Position numbers and translations under genes: made by a program | The notes under the pieces: model-generated | Seen by the model: the letters and a program-made list of their open reading frames with translations, nothing else | The model's database searches: none | Told to the model about the DNA's origin: nothing | Part shown: positions 14,230 through 24,357 of the stretch, piece by piece | How the letters are laid out: each line of letters begins with the position of its first letter | How positions within the stretch are numbered: the first letter of the stretch is position 1 | Source of the DNA: Citrobacter europaeus | GTDB lineage: Bacteria; Pseudomonadota; Gammaproteobacteria; Enterobacterales; Enterobacteriaceae | NCBI GenBank assembly: GCA_020099315.1 | Contig: CP083650.1 | Coordinates: 4,464,001 to 4,528,000 of the forward strand | Length of the DNA: 64,000 nt | Reading direction: 5' to 3'

Positions 14230-14796
14230 ATGAGTAAAGCAGGTGCGTCGCTTGCGACCTGTTATGGACCCGTCAGCACAGACGTTATCACCCGGGCAGA
14301 GAACATCCGTTTGCTGATCCTGGATGTGGATGGCGTACTGTCTGATGGTCTGATTTATATGGGCAACAACGGTGAAGAGCTGAAGGCTTTTAACGTCCGC
14401 GATGGTTACGGAATTCGCTGTGCGCTCACTTCCGGTATCGAGGTTGCCATTATTACCGGACGAAAGGCTAAACTTGTAGAAGATCGCTGTGCCACATTGG
14501 GGATCACGCATTTGTATCAGGGGCAGTCAGACAAACTGGTCGCCTTTAACGATCTCCTTAGCAAACTGGCAGTCACGCCTGAAAATGTCGCGTACGTTGG
14601 TGATGACCTGATCGACTGGCCGGTGATGGCGCAAGTGGGATTAAGCGTGGCGGTGGCGGATGCGCATCCTCTGCTGATCCCGCGCGCCGATTACGTTACC
14701 CGCATCGATGGGGGACGTGGCGCGGTGCGTGAAGTCTGCGATTTATTACTCCTGGCGCAGGGCAAACTGGACGAGGCCAAAGGGCAATCGATATGA
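14230..14796 (+). CDS. kdsC: 3-deoxy-D-manno-octulosonate 8-phosphate phosphatase KdsC
   Basis: 188 residues. HAD-superfamily phosphatase that releases Kdo from Kdo 8-phosphate. The nucleophile motif is LDVDGVLSDG with D32 and D34. The third motif (ITGRKAKLVEDR) and the last motif (VGDDLIDWPVM) are present. Its stop overlaps the lptC start by 4 bases (ATGA), so the two are coupled. Confidence 0.97.
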   Translation: MSKAGASLATCYGPVSTDVITRAENIRLLILDVDGVLSDGLIYMGNNGEELKAFNVRDGYGIRCALTSGIEVAIITGRKAKLVEDRCATLGITHLYQGQSDKLVAFNDLLSKLAVTPENVAYVGDDLIDWPVMAQVGLSVAVADAHPLLIPRADYVTRIDGGRGAVREVCDLLLLAQGKLDEAKGQSI

Positions 14797-15368
14797 GCAA
14801 AACCAGACGTTGGGTTATCATTCTACTGTCGCTGGCTGTCCTTGTGATGATTGGTATTAATCTGGCTGACAAAGACGACGCCGCTCAGGTCGTCGTCAAT
14901 AACAACGAGCCAACCTATAAGAGCGAACATACTGATACCGTTGTGTATAGTCCGGAAGGCGCACTGAGCTATCACTTGATCGCGCAAAACGTTGAATATT
15001 ATTCGGAACAAGCGGTTTCGTGGTTTACTCAACCAGTATTAACCACGTTTGATAAAGATAAAGTACCGACCTGGACGATCAAGGCTGATAAAGCCAAATT
15101 GACCAACGATCGGATGCTGTATTTGTACGGCCATGTTGAGGTCAACGCCCTGGTGCCCGACTCTCAACTACGCAGAATTACCACCGATAACGCGCAGATT
15201 AACCTGGTGACACAAGATGTCACTTCCGATGATCTCGTCACGTTATATGGCACAACATTTAACTCCAGCGGACTGAAGATGCGCGGCAACTTACGCAGCA
15301 AGAACGCCGAGCTGATTGAAAAGGTTAGAACCTCATATGAAATCCAAAACAAACAAACTCAGCCTTAA
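14793..15368 (+). CDS. lptC: LptC, LPS export bitopic membrane protein
   Basis: 191 residues. One N-terminal membrane helix (about 7-24, rich in L, V and I), then a periplasmic beta-jellyroll that receives LPS from LptB2FG and passes it to LptA. Coupled to kdsC upstream and overlaps lptA downstream by 32 bases. Confidence 0.97.
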   Translation: MSKTRRWVIILLSLAVLVMIGINLADKDDAAQVVVNNNEPTYKSEHTDTVVYSPEGALSYHLIAQNVEYYSEQAVSWFTQPVLTTFDKDKVPTWTIKADKAKLTNDRMLYLYGHVEVNALVPDSQLRRITTDNAQINLVTQDVTSDDLVTLYGTTFNSSGLKMRGNLRSKNAELIEKVRTSYEIQNKQTQP

Positions 15369-15885
15369 TCTTGTGCTTGCCAGCTCACTTCTGGCCGCCA
15401 GCATCCCGGCATTGGCCGTTACCGGCGATACCGAGCAGCCGATTCACATTGAGTCGGACCAGCAGTCCCTGGATATGCAGGGCAACGTGGTGACGTTTAC
15501 TGGTAACGTGATTGTGACTCAGGGCACCATTAAAATTAACGCCGATAAAGTCGTCGTAACCCGCCCTGGCGGTGAAGACGGTAAAGAAGTGATTGATGGT
15601 TACGGTGATCCCGCCACCTTTTACCAGATGCAGGACAACGGTAAGCCGGTGAAAGGCCGCGCCTCACACATGCACTATGAACTGGCAAAAGACTTCGTCG
15701 TTCTTACCGGTAAGGCTTACCTGGAACAGCTCGATAGCAACATCACGGGCGATAAGATCACCTATCTGGTAAAAGAGCAGAAAATGCAGGCCTTCAGCGA
15801 TAAAGGCAAACGCGTCACCACCGTTCTGGTTCCGTCGCAGTTGCAGGACAAAAACAAGGCTCCGGCAGAGAAAAAAGGTAACTGA
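15337..15885 (+). CDS. lptA: LptA, periplasmic LPS bridge protein
   Basis: 182 residues from ATG at 15337 (MKSKTNKLSLN), inside the end of lptC. Signal peptide of about 27 residues ending ALA-VTGD. The mature OstA/LptA beta-jellyroll polymerises between LptC and LptD to carry LPS across the periplasm. The C-terminal tail is a few residues shorter than I recall for E. coli, in a poorly conserved lysine-rich stretch. Confidence 0.97.
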   Translation: MKSKTNKLSLNLVLASSLLAASIPALAVTGDTEQPIHIESDQQSLDMQGNVVTFTGNVIVTQGTIKINADKVVVTRPGGEDGKEVIDGYGDPATFYQMQDNGKPVKGRASHMHYELAKDFVVLTGKAYLEQLDSNITGDKITYLVKEQKMQAFSDKGKRVTTVLVPSQLQDKNKAPAEKKGN

Positions 15886-15891
15886 TTCGTT

Positions 15892-16617
15892 ATGGCAACA
15901 TTAACTGCAAAGAACCTTGCAAAAGCCTATAAGGGCCGCCGTGTAGTGGAAGATGTCAGTCTGACCGTCAACTCCGGGGAGATTGTCGGTTTGCTCGGGC
16001 CTAACGGTGCGGGTAAGACAACGACCTTTTACATGGTAGTCGGCATTGTCCCGCGCGATGCGGGCAACATTATCATTGATGACGAAGACATCAGCCTGCT
16101 GCCTCTGCATGCGCGCGCGCGTCGCGGCATCGGCTATTTGCCGCAGGAAGCGTCTATTTTCCGTCGCCTGAGCGTGTTTGATAACCTGATGGCGGTGCTG
16201 CAAATTCGCGACGATCTGACCAGCGAGCAGCGCGAAGATCGCGCTAACGAGCTGATGGAAGAATTCCACATCGAACACCTGCGCGACAGCTTAGGTCAGT
16301 CGCTCTCCGGTGGTGAACGACGCCGCGTGGAGATCGCCCGGGCACTGGCGGCTAATCCGAAATTTATCCTGCTGGATGAACCGTTTGCCGGTGTTGACCC
16401 GATTTCCGTTATTGATATCAAACGAATCATCGAACACCTGCGCGACAGCGGGCTTGGGGTGCTGATTACCGACCATAACGTTCGCGAAACGCTGGCAGTG
16501 TGTGAGCGCGCCTATATCGTGAGTCAGGGCCACCTGATCGCGCACGGCACGCCAACAGAAATACTGCAGGATGAGCACGTTAAGCGCGTATACCTTGGGG
16601 AAGACTTCAGACTCTGA
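15892..16617 (+). CDS. lptB: LptB, ATPase of the LPS exporter
   Basis: 241 residues. ABC ATPase with Walker A GPNGAGKT at 36-43, signature [15 protein letters not shown], Walker [13 protein letters not shown] and switch histidine in ITDHNVRE. Powers LPS extraction with LptF and LptG, which are encoded elsewhere. Only 6 bases follow lptA. The rpoN gene begins 46 bases after its stop. Confidence 0.98.
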   Translation: MATLTAKNLAKAYKGRRVVEDVSLTVNSGEIVGLLGPNGAGKTTTFYMVVGIVPRDAGNIIIDDEDISLLPLHARARRGIGYLPQEASIFRRLSVFDNLMAVLQIRDDLTSEQREDRANELMEEFHIEHLRDSLGQSLSGGERRRVEIARALAANPKFILLDEPFAGVDPISVIDIKRIIEHLRDSGLGVLITDHNVRETLAVCERAYIVSQGHLIAHGTPTEILQDEHVKRVYLGEDFRL

Positions 16618-16663
16618 TAGGGTAGAAGACTTCACGTCACCGCAGGAGAGAACAACTCTGAAC

Positions 16664-18097
16664 ATGAAGCAAGGTTTGCAACTCAGGCTTAGCCAACAAC
16701 TGGCGATGACGCCTCAGCTACAACAGGCTATCCGTCTGTTGCAGCTGTCCACGCTGGAACTTCAGCAAGAACTTCAGCAAGCGCTGGAAAGTAACCCACT
16801 GCTCGAGCAAACCGATCTTCACGACGAAATTGATACCCAGGAAAAACAGGACAGCGAATCCCTCGACACCGCAGATGCTCTCGAACAAAAAGAGATGCCA
16901 GAGGAACTACCGCTTGACGCCAGTTGGGATGAAATTTACACCGCCGGTACGCCTTCTGGCACCAGCGGAGATTACATCGACGACGAACTGCCTGTGTACC
17001 AGGGTGAGACCACGCAATCGCTGCAGGATTACCTGATGTGGCAAGTGGAGCTGACCCCGTTCTCGGATACCGATCGCGCCATTGCGACATCCATCGTTGA
17101 TGCGGTAGACGAAACCGGTTATCTCACCGTAACCCTGGACGATATTCTCGAAAGCATGGGCGATGACGACGTCGGTATGGACGAAATCGAAGCCGTGCTT
17201 AAACGCGTTCAGCGTTTTGATCCCGTGGGCGTAGCGGCCAAAGATCTCCGCGACTGCTTACTGATTCAACTTTCACAGTTTGATAAAGCCACGCCGTGGC
17301 TGGAAGAAGCGCGCCTGATCATCAGCGATCATCTCGATCTGTTAGCCAATCATGACTTCCGCACGCTGATGCGCGTGACCCGGCTGAAAGAAGATGTGCT
17401 GAAAGAAGCCGTCAACCTCATCCAGTCGCTCGATCCCCGCCCAGGACAGTCGATCCAAACCGGCGAACCGGAATACGTCATCCCGGATGTGCTGGTGCGT
17501 AAGCATAACGATCGCTGGGTGGTCGAACTCAACGGCGACAGTATTCCACGGCTGCAGATTAACCAGCATTACGCCGCCATGTGCAACAGCGCGCGCAACG
17601 ATGCTGACAGCCAGTTTATTCGTAGCAATCTGCAGGATGCGAAGTGGCTGATTAAAAGCCTGGAAAGTCGCAATGATACGCTGCTGCGCGTCAGTCGCTG
17701 CATCGTTGAACAGCAGCAAGCCTTCTTTGAGCAAGGCGAAGAGTTTATGAAACCGATGGTGCTGGCGGATATCGCCCAGGCCGTCGAGATGCACGAATCG
17801 ACCATTTCCCGAGTGACCACGCAAAAGTATCTGCACAGTCCGCGCGGCATTTTTGAATTGAAGTATTTCTTTTCCAGTCACGTTAACACTGAAGGCGGAG
17901 GCGAAGCCTCGTCCACAGCTATCCGTGCGTTGGTGAAGAAATTAATTGCTGCGGAAAACCCCGCGAAACCGCTGAGTGACAGCAAGTTAACCTCTATGCT
18001 GTCAGAACAGGGTATCATGGTGGCACGCCGCACCGTTGCGAAGTACCGAGAGTCTTTATCCATTCCGCCGTCTAACCAGCGCAAACAGCTGGTCTGA
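16664..18097 (+). CDS. rpoN: RNA polymerase sigma-54 factor RpoN
   Basis: 477 residues from ATG at 16664 ([20 protein letters not shown]), preceded by the ribosome binding site caggagag. Region I is glutamine- and leucine-rich (1-50) and contacts activators. Region II (about 60-120) is acidic. The core-binding domain follows. The helix-turn-helix ([17 protein letters not shown]) and the C-terminal RpoN box ([11 protein letters not shown]) recognise the -12 and -24 elements. First gene of the rpoN-hpf-ptsN-rapZ-npr operon. Confidence 0.98.
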   Translation: MKQGLQLRLSQQLAMTPQLQQAIRLLQLSTLELQQELQQALESNPLLEQTDLHDEIDTQEKQDSESLDTADALEQKEMPEELPLDASWDEIYTAGTPSGTSGDYIDDELPVYQGETTQSLQDYLMWQVELTPFSDTDRAIATSIVDAVDETGYLTVTLDDILESMGDDDVGMDEIEAVLKRVQRFDPVGVAAKDLRDCLLIQLSQFDKATPWLEEARLIISDHLDLLANHDFRTLMRVTRLKEDVLKEAVNLIQSLDPRPGQSIQTGEPEYVIPDVLVRKHNDRWVVELNGDSIPRLQINQHYAAMCNSARNDADSQFIRSNLQDAKWLIKSLESRNDTLLRVSRCIVEQQQAFFEQGEEFMKPMVLADIAQAVEMHESTISRVTTQKYLHSPRGIFELKYFFSSHVNTEGGGEASSTAIRALVKKLIAAENPAKPLSDSKLTSMLSEQGIMVARRTVAKYRESLSIPPSNQRKQLV

Positions 18098-18119
18098 CCC
18101 AACCGATAAGGAAGACACT

Positions 18120-18407
18120 ATGCAGCTCAACATCACTGGAAACAACGTCGAAATCACGGAAGCCCTGCGCGATTTTGTGAATACAAAATTCGCCAAGCTT
18201 GAACAATATTTCGACCGGATTAATCAGGTCTATATTGTGTTGAAAGTGGAGAAGGTTACACATATCTCGGACGCAACACTGCATGTGAACGGTGGCGAAA
18301 TTCATGCCAGCGCGGAAGGTCAGGATATGTACGCCGCCATTGACGGTTTAATTGATAAACTGGCTCGGCAGTTAACAAAACATAAAGATAAACTGAAACA
18401 GCACTAA
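18120..18407 (+). CDS. hpf: Ribosome hibernation promoting factor HPF
   Basis: 95 residues from ATG at 18120 (MQLNITGNNVEIT), the short HPF form of gamma-proteobacteria. It binds the decoding region of the 30S subunit and helps form inactive 100S dimers in stationary phase. Starts 22 bases after rpoN. Confidence 0.97.
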   Translation: MQLNITGNNVEITEALRDFVNTKFAKLEQYFDRINQVYIVLKVEKVTHISDATLHVNGGEIHASAEGQDMYAAIDGLIDKLARQLTKHKDKLKQH

Positions 18408-18436
18408 CTTGTCCGGGCAGTTAGCGGGTGCAGGAC

Positions 18437-18461
18437 GGCCTGTTGTGTAGCACAACAGGCC
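18437..18461 (+). promoter_or_regulatory. Intercistronic hairpin between hpf and ptsN
   Basis: A perfect 11-bp stem (ggcctgttgtg / cacaacaggcc) with a 3-base loop. It lacks a U-tract, so it is better seen as an RNA-stability or partial attenuation element in the rpoN operon than as a full terminator. Confidence 0.65.
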
Positions 18462-18490
18462 ATTTGTACAGTTAGCGCTTAGGTGAAATT

Positions 18491-18982
18491 ATGACAAATA
18501 ACGATACGACTCTACAACTGAGCAATGTTCTTAACCAGGAATGTACACGTGCGGCCGTTCACTGCCAAAGCAAAAAACGCGCACTGGAAATCATCAGTGA
18601 ACTGGCGGCAAAACAGCTCAGCTTGCCCTCTCAGGTGGTATTTGAAGCCATTCTGACGCGTGAAAAAATGGGCAGTACCGGCATCGGTAATGGTATTGCT
18701 ATTCCGCACGGAAAGCTGGAAGAAGACACGATGCGCGCGGTTGGCGTGTTTGTGCAACTTGAAACGCCTATTGCTTTCGACGCCATTGATAATCAACCCG
18801 TCGATCTGCTTTTTGCTCTACTGGTTCCGGCAGACCAAACCAAGACGCATTTGCATACGTTGTCACTGGTCGCCAAACGTCTGGCAGATAAAACCATCTG
18901 CCGCCGCCTGCGCGCCGCACAGAGTGACCAGGAGTTGTATCAAATCATCACGGACACCGAAGGTGGACAGGATGAGGCATAA
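18491..18982 (+). CDS. ptsN: PTS IIA-like nitrogen regulatory protein PtsN (EIIA-Ntr)
   Basis: 163 residues. Phosphoacceptor of the nitrogen PTS. The phosphorylated histidine is H73 in IGNGIAIPHGKLEE. In E. coli the dephosphorylated form controls potassium transport (TrkA, KdpD) and other targets. Lies in the same operon as npr, its phosphodonor. Confidence 0.97.
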   Translation: MTNNDTTLQLSNVLNQECTRAAVHCQSKKRALEIISELAAKQLSLPSQVVFEAILTREKMGSTGIGNGIAIPHGKLEEDTMRAVGVFVQLETPIAFDAIDNQPVDLLFALLVPADQTKTHLHTLSLVAKRLADKTICRRLRAAQSDQELYQIITDTEGGQDEA

Positions 18983-19027
18983 CAACCCAATGGCATCCTT
19001 TTTTGTCGTTGTGAGGAGAAACAGTAC

Positions 19028-19882
19028 ATGGTACTGATGATCGTCAGCGGTCGTTCGGGGTCAGGTAAATCTGTCGCCCTGCGTGCGCTGGAAGATATGG
19101 GTTTTTACTGCGTGGATAACCTTCCCGTAGTGCTGTTGCCCGATCTGGCTCGTACTCTGGCCGATCGCCAGATTTCTGCGGCCGTCAGCATTGATGTGCG
19201 CAACATGCCTGAGTCCCCGGAAATTTTCGAGCAGGCGATGAACAACCTGCCTGAAGGCTTCTCACCGCAGTTGCTGTTCCTTGACGCCGATCGCAACACC
19301 CTGATTCGCCGCTACAGCGACACCCGTCGCCTGCATCCGCTTTCCAGCAAGAACTTATCTCTGGAAAGTGCTATCGATAAGGAAAGCGATTTGCTGGAGC
19401 CCCTGCGCTCTCGCGCTGACCTGATCGTTGATACCTCCGAAATGTCCGTGCACGAACTGGCGGAAATGTTGCGTACCCGACTGCTGGGCAAGCGTGAACG
19501 CGAATTGACGATGGTATTCGAATCCTTTGGTTTCAAACACGGTATCCCGATTGACGCGGATTACGTCTTTGACGTGCGCTTCCTGCCTAACCCGCACTGG
19601 GATCCGAAGCTGCGCCCGATGACCGGTCTTGACCGCCCCGTCGCAGCCTTCCTCGACAGGCACACAGAAGTACACAATTTTATCTACCAGACTCGCAGCT
19701 ATCTTGAGCTATGGTTACCCATGCTGGAGACCAACAACCGCAGCTACCTCACCGTAGCCATCGGCTGTACCGGCGGGAAGCACCGTTCGGTGTATATTGC
19801 AGAGCAGCTGGCTGACTACTTCCGCTCACGCGGTAAAAACGTGCAGTCACGCCATCGCACGCTGGAAAAACGTAAATCATGA
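19028..19882 (+). CDS. rapZ: RNase adapter protein RapZ
   Basis: 284 residues. Binds glucosamine 6-phosphate and presents the sRNA GlmZ to RNase E, setting GlmS levels. N-terminal P-loop GRSGSGKS at 8-15. The C-terminal domain holds the conserved [14 protein letters not shown] and the basic tail (HRTLEKRKS) needed for RNA binding. Overlaps npr by 4 bases (ATGA). Confidence 0.97.
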   Translation: MVLMIVSGRSGSGKSVALRALEDMGFYCVDNLPVVLLPDLARTLADRQISAAVSIDVRNMPESPEIFEQAMNNLPEGFSPQLLFLDADRNTLIRRYSDTRRLHPLSSKNLSLESAIDKESDLLEPLRSRADLIVDTSEMSVHELAEMLRTRLLGKRERELTMVFESFGFKHGIPIDADYVFDVRFLPNPHWDPKLRPMTGLDRPVAAFLDRHTEVHNFIYQTRSYLELWLPMLETNNRSYLTVAIGCTGGKHRSVYIAEQLADYFRSRGKNVQSRHRTLEKRKS

Positions 19883-20151
19883 CCGTGAAGCAAACCGTTG
19901 AAATCACGAATAAGCTGGGTATGCATGCCCGCCCAGCCATGAAACTGTTTGAATTGATGCAGGGCTTCGAAGCAGAAGTGTTGCTGCGTAATGATGAAGG
20001 AACGGAAGCCGAGGCCAACAGCGTTATCGCTCTGCTGATGCTGGACTCCGCCAAAGGGCGTCAGATAGAAGTTGAAGCCACGGGTCCACAGGAAGTTGAA
20101 GCCCTGGCAGCGGTAATTGCCCTGTTTAACTCAGGCTTTGACGAAGATTAA
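19879..20151 (+). CDS. ptsO: Phosphocarrier protein NPr
   Basis: 90 residues, HPr-like. Phosphorylated at H16 ([15 protein letters not shown]) by EI-Ntr and passes phosphate to PtsN. Also known as npr. Last gene of the rpoN operon, coupled to rapZ and followed by a REP unit. Confidence 0.97.
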   Translation: MTVKQTVEITNKLGMHARPAMKLFELMQGFEAEVLLRNDEGTEAEANSVIALLMLDSAKGRQIEVEATGPQEVEALAAVIALFNSGFDED

Positions 20152-20173
20152 TCGAGTACACAGAACGTAGCCA

Positions 20174-20210
<37 letters not shown>

Positions 20211-20217
20211 AACTCAG

Positions 20218-20937
20218 CTAATACAGCTTATGTTCCCGCATAAACGACTCACCGCCTAACTGGCGCATTTGTCGCATAATCCACGCCTGACGGCTACGTA
20301 CATAACCAGAAGGCGCATTCGCCTTAAAACGCATAGGATTGGGTAACACCGCCGCCAGCAAGGCCGCTTCAGACAAACTCAGCCGGCTGGCTGGCTTATG
20401 GAAATAGTGCTGCGCAGCGGCCTCCACGCCAAAAATTCCATCGCCAAACTCCGCAACGTTCAGATAGACGGTCAGAATACGTTTCTTGCTCCAGACAGTT
20501 TCCATACCCAGCGTTAGCCCGGCTTCAAGGCCCTTACGCACCCAGCTACGTCCATCCCACAGAAAGAGGTTTTTCGCCGTCTGTTGCGATAACGTCGACG
20601 CCCCGCGAATACGGTTCTCATTACGTTCGTTGTGCGCCAGCGCTTTCTCTATGGCGGAGACATCAAATCCCCAGTGCTCGGGAAACTTCTGGTCCTCTGC
20701 GGCAATCACCGCCAGCCCCATCCACACAGAGATCTCATCCATGCTCACCCAGTCCGAGTGCGCCACATAACCGAAATCACCAGACAGCCATGCACCCAGT
20801 TGCCGCTCGACCATTACCGCCGAGAACGGCACCGGCATCACGCTGAAAAGTGCGATGCCCCCGCCCCAGAATACAGCGAGGACAACGACCGTCCGCAGAA
20901 AGATACGCCGCAGAAAAGCGGTAACGCCTTTTCTCAT
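20218..20937 (-). CDS. mtgA: Monofunctional biosynthetic peptidoglycan transglycosylase MtgA
   Basis: 239 residues. GT51 glycosyltransferase that polymerises lipid II. An N-terminal membrane anchor (about 11-33, rich in V, L and F) precedes the catalytic domain with [14 protein letters not shown] (catalytic glutamate), [16 protein letters not shown], and [23 protein letters not shown]. Overlaps the end of elbB by 4 bases, so probably cotranscribed. Confidence 0.97.
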   Translation of the reverse strand: MRKGVTAFLRRIFLRTVVVLAVFWGGGIALFSVMPVPFSAVMVERQLGAWLSGDFGYVAHSDWVSMDEISVWMGLAVIAAEDQKFPEHWGFDVSAIEKALAHNERNENRIRGASTLSQQTAKNLFLWDGRSWVRKGLEAGLTLGMETVWSKKRILTVYLNVAEFGDGIFGVEAAAQHYFHKPASRLSLSEAALLAAVLPNPMRFKANAPSGYVRSRQAWIMRQMRQLGGESFMREHKLY

Positions 20938-21587
20938 TCAGCCAGCACCAGTACACGCGATACCAGTTTATCGATACCACTCGCAGCCTGAGCGATATCC
21001 TGCGCCAGCATATAGGCAGGCGTAGTGACAATTTTGTTGTCTTCATCGACGACAATGTCATCAACCGGACAAGGCACATGCTCAGCGCCCATCTCTTCCA
21101 GCACCTCTGCCGTATCGATATCAGTACCGATGGTCAGACGCAGCGGAAAGTCAAAAATTTTAGGTAACATGGCGGGCGCAATGCACATAAATCCCAGTGG
21201 CTTACCCGCCTGATGCATCGCCAGCGCCAGCGCAGCTAAATCACTGTCAACCCGGCATTCACTGCCCTGACTGGCAAAATTGCTCAGATTTTTAGCCGCG
21301 CCAAACCCGCCAGGCACTATCAACGCGTCCAGTTCTGTTGAGACTGCCTGAGCCAGTGGGCGAATCTCGCCGCGTGTAATACGTGCGGCTTCAATCAGCA
21401 CATTACGCGTTTTCTGCATCGGCTCGCCGGTCAGATGATTAATCACATCCGCTTGTTGTTTATCCGGTGCGAAACAGACAGCCTGAGCGCCGTTGCGGGC
21501 AATGGCCAGAAGCGTGAGAACCGTTTCATGGATCTCTGCGCCGTCATACACGCCGCATCCGCTGAGCACTACACCCACTTTTTTCAT
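20934..21587 (-). CDS. elbB: ElbB, DJ-1/PfpI-superfamily glyoxalase-like protein
   Basis: 217 residues of the isoprenoid biosynthesis protein ElbB group (class I glutamine amidotransferase-like fold). Motifs: [16 protein letters not shown] at the N-terminus, [14 protein letters not shown], and [11 protein letters not shown] with the nucleophilic-elbow cysteine. E. coli ElbB has weak glyoxalase III activity. The original link to isoprenoid synthesis is not well supported. Upstream of mtgA and near arcZ. Confidence 0.95.
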   Translation of the reverse strand: MKKVGVVLSGCGVYDGAEIHETVLTLLAIARNGAQAVCFAPDKQQADVINHLTGEPMQKTRNVLIEAARITRGEIRPLAQAVSTELDALIVPGGFGAAKNLSNFASQGSECRVDSDLAALALAMHQAGKPLGFMCIAPAMLPKIFDFPLRLTIGTDIDTAEVLEEMGAEHVPCPVDDIVVDEDNKIVTTPAYMLAQDIAQAASGIDKLVSRVLVLAE

Positions 21588-21705
21588 CGCGATACTCCTT
21601 TTCTAAGCTGGCTGAAACATATTAGTTATTATGATTTAAATGCTACGCTTCACACATTTAACTGATTCATGTAACAAATTATTTAAGATTTGCTATCTTA
21701 ACTGC

Positions 21706-21827
21706 GTGCGGCCTGAAAATTAGGGCTGCGCCCTTGTAAATAATGATAATAATTTACGGCGCAGCCACGATTTCCCTGGTGTTGGCGCAGTATTCGCGCA
21801 CCCCGGTTAAGCCGGGGTCATTTTTTT
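21706..21827 (+). ncRNA. arcZ: ArcZ small regulatory RNA
   Basis: The segment begins gtgcggcctgaaaat and ends with the GC stem ccccggttaagccgggg plus an eight-base T-run. Large blocks match E. coli ArcZ as I recall it, including atttccctggtgttggcgca, the part kept in the processed RNA. ArcZ is an Hfq-dependent sRNA that activates rpoS translation and represses flhDC and others. The -10 box tatctt at 21694-21699 with an upstream TG sits 7 bases before the start. It is encoded opposite arcB, and its terminator covers the arcB stop codon (21818-21820). In E. coli ArcA-P represses arcZ, and ArcZ lowers arcB mRNA. Confidence 0.95.
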
Positions 21828-24154
21828 TCCACGCTCGCCACCCAGGCCTTCAATACCGCCACATCGTGCTGCCACTCCTGCTTCATCTCTTCAATCCATT
21901 CAGCAACATTATCTTCCCAGGCAGGAAGATCCGGCGACTGGATCTGCTGGCCTAACTGTTGCAGGTGGCGCAGCCCAACAGAACCTGCCGCGCCTTTAAT
22001 TTTATGGCCTTCCTCAACAACGCCTTTTTTGTCCCGAGCGGTCAGATTTGACTCCAGCACGCTCAAATATCCCGGCATCATCTTCTCAAACACCGCCAGC
22101 CCGTCGGTAATTAACTTCGGTCCCACCAGCTCGAGGTATTGTTCCAACATAGGAATATCTAACAGCGCTTGCGATTTACTGCTCTCTTCAGATGTCACAG
22201 TGCTCTCCTCTTTGTTTCGGGTATCCCAGTATTTTTTAATCATGGCGGTTAACGCTGGAACCGACAGCGGCTTACTCAGCACGTCGTCCATTCCCGCGTC
22301 CAGATACTCTTTTTTATCTTTCAGGACGTTGGCGGTAAGCGCAACCAGCGGCGGCAGGTCCTCACGGGCATATTTTTGCGTCAGCTCGCGCGAGATATCC
22401 AGGCCGGTCATATCCGGTAGCTGAATATCCAGCAGCACCAGGTCATATTCGCCCGGCGTGAACATTTCCAGCGCGGCTTTCCCGGTCATGGCGACATCCA
22501 CGCTGTTGCCCAGTTTTTCCAGCACTGAACGTGCGACAATAACGTTCAGTTCAATGTCTTCCACCAGCAGCACATTCAGGGCGGGCAGCGGCATGTCATC
22601 GTCTTCAAAAGCGTCTTCAATCTCTTCCGCTACCGCAGGCGCATGCACGGTCAGCGTAAAGATGGAACCTTTGCCAGCCTGGCTTGAGACCGTAATATCA
22701 CCGCCCATGTTTTTCGCCAGACGCTTCGATACGGCCAGTCCAATCCCGGTTCCCGTTGCCGGTTTGCCGCCGTTGCTGTCCTTAACCTGATAATACATGG
22801 CGAAGATTTTATCCTGCTCATCCTGCGGAATGCCGATCCCGGAATCTTCAACCTCGAAATGCAGCATGTTCCCCTGGTCATAGCGCGCGCGCACGGTCAC
22901 CTGCCCCTGCTGGGTAAACTTCACGGCGTTGCTGATAAGATTCCACAGAATCTGTCGCAAACGCGTGCCGTCGGTAATGACCTTATGCGGCAGCGGCAGC
23001 GTTGGTTCAAGCACAAAACGCAGCCCCTTTTGCTGCGCCTGCAGGCCAGAGAGGTTTTCCAGATCCGCCATAAAACTGGTGAAATCAACAGGCTGGTTAT
23101 CGAGCTGGACTTTACGTCGCTCCATCTTATCCATATCGATAATATCGTTGAAAATATTCCCCAGCGTCACGGCAGAGACGTGGATAGTTTTCAGGTATTT
23201 TTCCTGCTCAGCGGTCAGGTCCGTATCCAACAAGATCCGGCTTAAGCCGACAATACCGTTAAGCGGGGTGCGCAGCTCGTGACTGATAGTTGAAATGAAG
23301 GTGGTCTTATCGCGGCTGGCGCGCTCAAGCGCGTCCTGATAACGCTTACGCTCGGTAATATCACGCCCAAAGCCCATCAGGCCATGTCGCTTACCTACGC
23401 GGTCATAGTAAGGCACCTTGCGAATTTCAAAGCAGGCTTTGCGTCCGTCCGGGTAGTCCAGCCACTGTTCGTAGGTGAGCGAAACGTTATGACGGAATAC
23501 CTTCTCGTCGGTTTCAATAACCTTTTCAGCCGCCTCAGGGGAGTAAACATCAGCAGGTTTTAAATTCACCAATTGCTTTTCGCTTTTGCCGGTCAGCAGT
23601 TCCATGGCGCGGTTACAGCCGGAAAATTCTTTATCTTCATTACGATAAAAAACCAGATCCGGCGAGGCATCGAGGAAAGAGCGTAAGAAGGAAGACTGTT
23701 GCTCAAGCTGGATCTGCGCTTCCTCACGCTCTTTAATTTCGACCTTCAGCTGCTCGAACGTTTCCTGGCGCTCCGCTTCGGCTTTTTCGCGCTCAACAAT
23801 TTCCTGATTGAGCTGGGCAATATTGTCTTTCAACTGCACATTGAGCTTGAGATCGCGCTCGCGCATCTCTTCCAGCTTTTGTACCAGTCGTGACAGGCGC
23901 TGCCGGGACTCTTCCAGTTGCTCCACCACCACTGACAGGAAATAGACGGCCCAGGGAGTAATTAACAGACCAAAAAAGATAGAGCGGATAACATCAATGC
24001 TTTCTACCTGGCCGTGCAGCACCATGGTGACAGCCATCTGCACCACAATTGCCAACACGACCAGAGCCAGCGCCAATAGCAGCGAAAAGCGCACCAGACC
24101 CAACTTCATCATCAGGTCGACGTAATATTGCGCCAGCATACGGATTTGCTTCAT
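21818..24154 (-). CDS. arcB: Aerobic respiration control sensor kinase ArcB
   Basis: 778 residues from ATG at 24154 (MKQIRMLAQYY). A hybrid kinase that senses quinone redox state and phosphorylates ArcA. Two N-terminal membrane helices within about 20-77, a long coiled coil (about 78-150), a PAS domain (FLDASPDLVFYRN onward), a histidine kinase core with SHELRTPLNG (His292 region), a receiver domain (LVLLDIQLPDMTG, Asp576 region) and a C-terminal HPt domain (EEGHKIKGAAGSVG, His717 region). All phosphorelay residues are present. The 3' end overlaps arcZ on the opposite strand. Confidence 0.98.
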   Translation of the reverse strand: MKQIRMLAQYYVDLMMKLGLVRFSLLLALALVVLAIVVQMAVTMVLHGQVESIDVIRSIFFGLLITPWAVYFLSVVVEQLEESRQRLSRLVQKLEEMRERDLKLNVQLKDNIAQLNQEIVEREKAEAERQETFEQLKVEIKEREEAQIQLEQQSSFLRSFLDASPDLVFYRNEDKEFSGCNRAMELLTGKSEKQLVNLKPADVYSPEAAEKVIETDEKVFRHNVSLTYEQWLDYPDGRKACFEIRKVPYYDRVGKRHGLMGFGRDITERKRYQDALERASRDKTTFISTISHELRTPLNGIVGLSRILLDTDLTAEQEKYLKTIHVSAVTLGNIFNDIIDMDKMERRKVQLDNQPVDFTSFMADLENLSGLQAQQKGLRFVLEPTLPLPHKVITDGTRLRQILWNLISNAVKFTQQGQVTVRARYDQGNMLHFEVEDSGIGIPQDEQDKIFAMYYQVKDSNGGKPATGTGIGLAVSKRLAKNMGGDITVSSQAGKGSIFTLTVHAPAVAEEIEDAFEDDDMPLPALNVLLVEDIELNVIVARSVLEKLGNSVDVAMTGKAALEMFTPGEYDLVLLDIQLPDMTGLDISRELTQKYAREDLPPLVALTANVLKDKKEYLDAGMDDVLSKPLSVPALTAMIKKYWDTRNKEESTVTSEESSKSQALLDIPMLEQYLELVGPKLITDGLAVFEKMMPGYLSVLESNLTARDKKGVVEEGHKIKGAAGSVGLRHLQQLGQQIQSPDLPAWEDNVAEWIEEMKQEWQHDVAVLKAWVASVEKK

Positions 24155-24267
24155 AGAGAGTTCCTTCACGACAACTTGGCACAATAATACTCAATTCTCG
24201 GCGTGACGTTGAAGATTGTGCAAGAAATGCGGAGGTTATCGGTGAAATGACCGGGGAGTGGTTCATC

Positions 24268-24351
24268 GTAGGCCTGATAAGCGAAGCGCCATCAGGCAAG
24301 CAGACGCAGATTGCCGGATGCCGGATTTGCCTTATCCGGCGTCCGACCTAC
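24268..24351. repeat. BIME (two REP units) between arcB and yhcC
   Basis: Two REP palindromes in opposite orientation: gtaggcctgataagc ... gccatcaggca at 24268-24298, and ttgccggatgccgg ... ccttatccggcgtccgacctac at 24311-24351. They fill the spacer between yhcC and arcB, which lie on the same strand. Confidence 0.88.
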
Positions 24352-24357
24352 AGAAGA

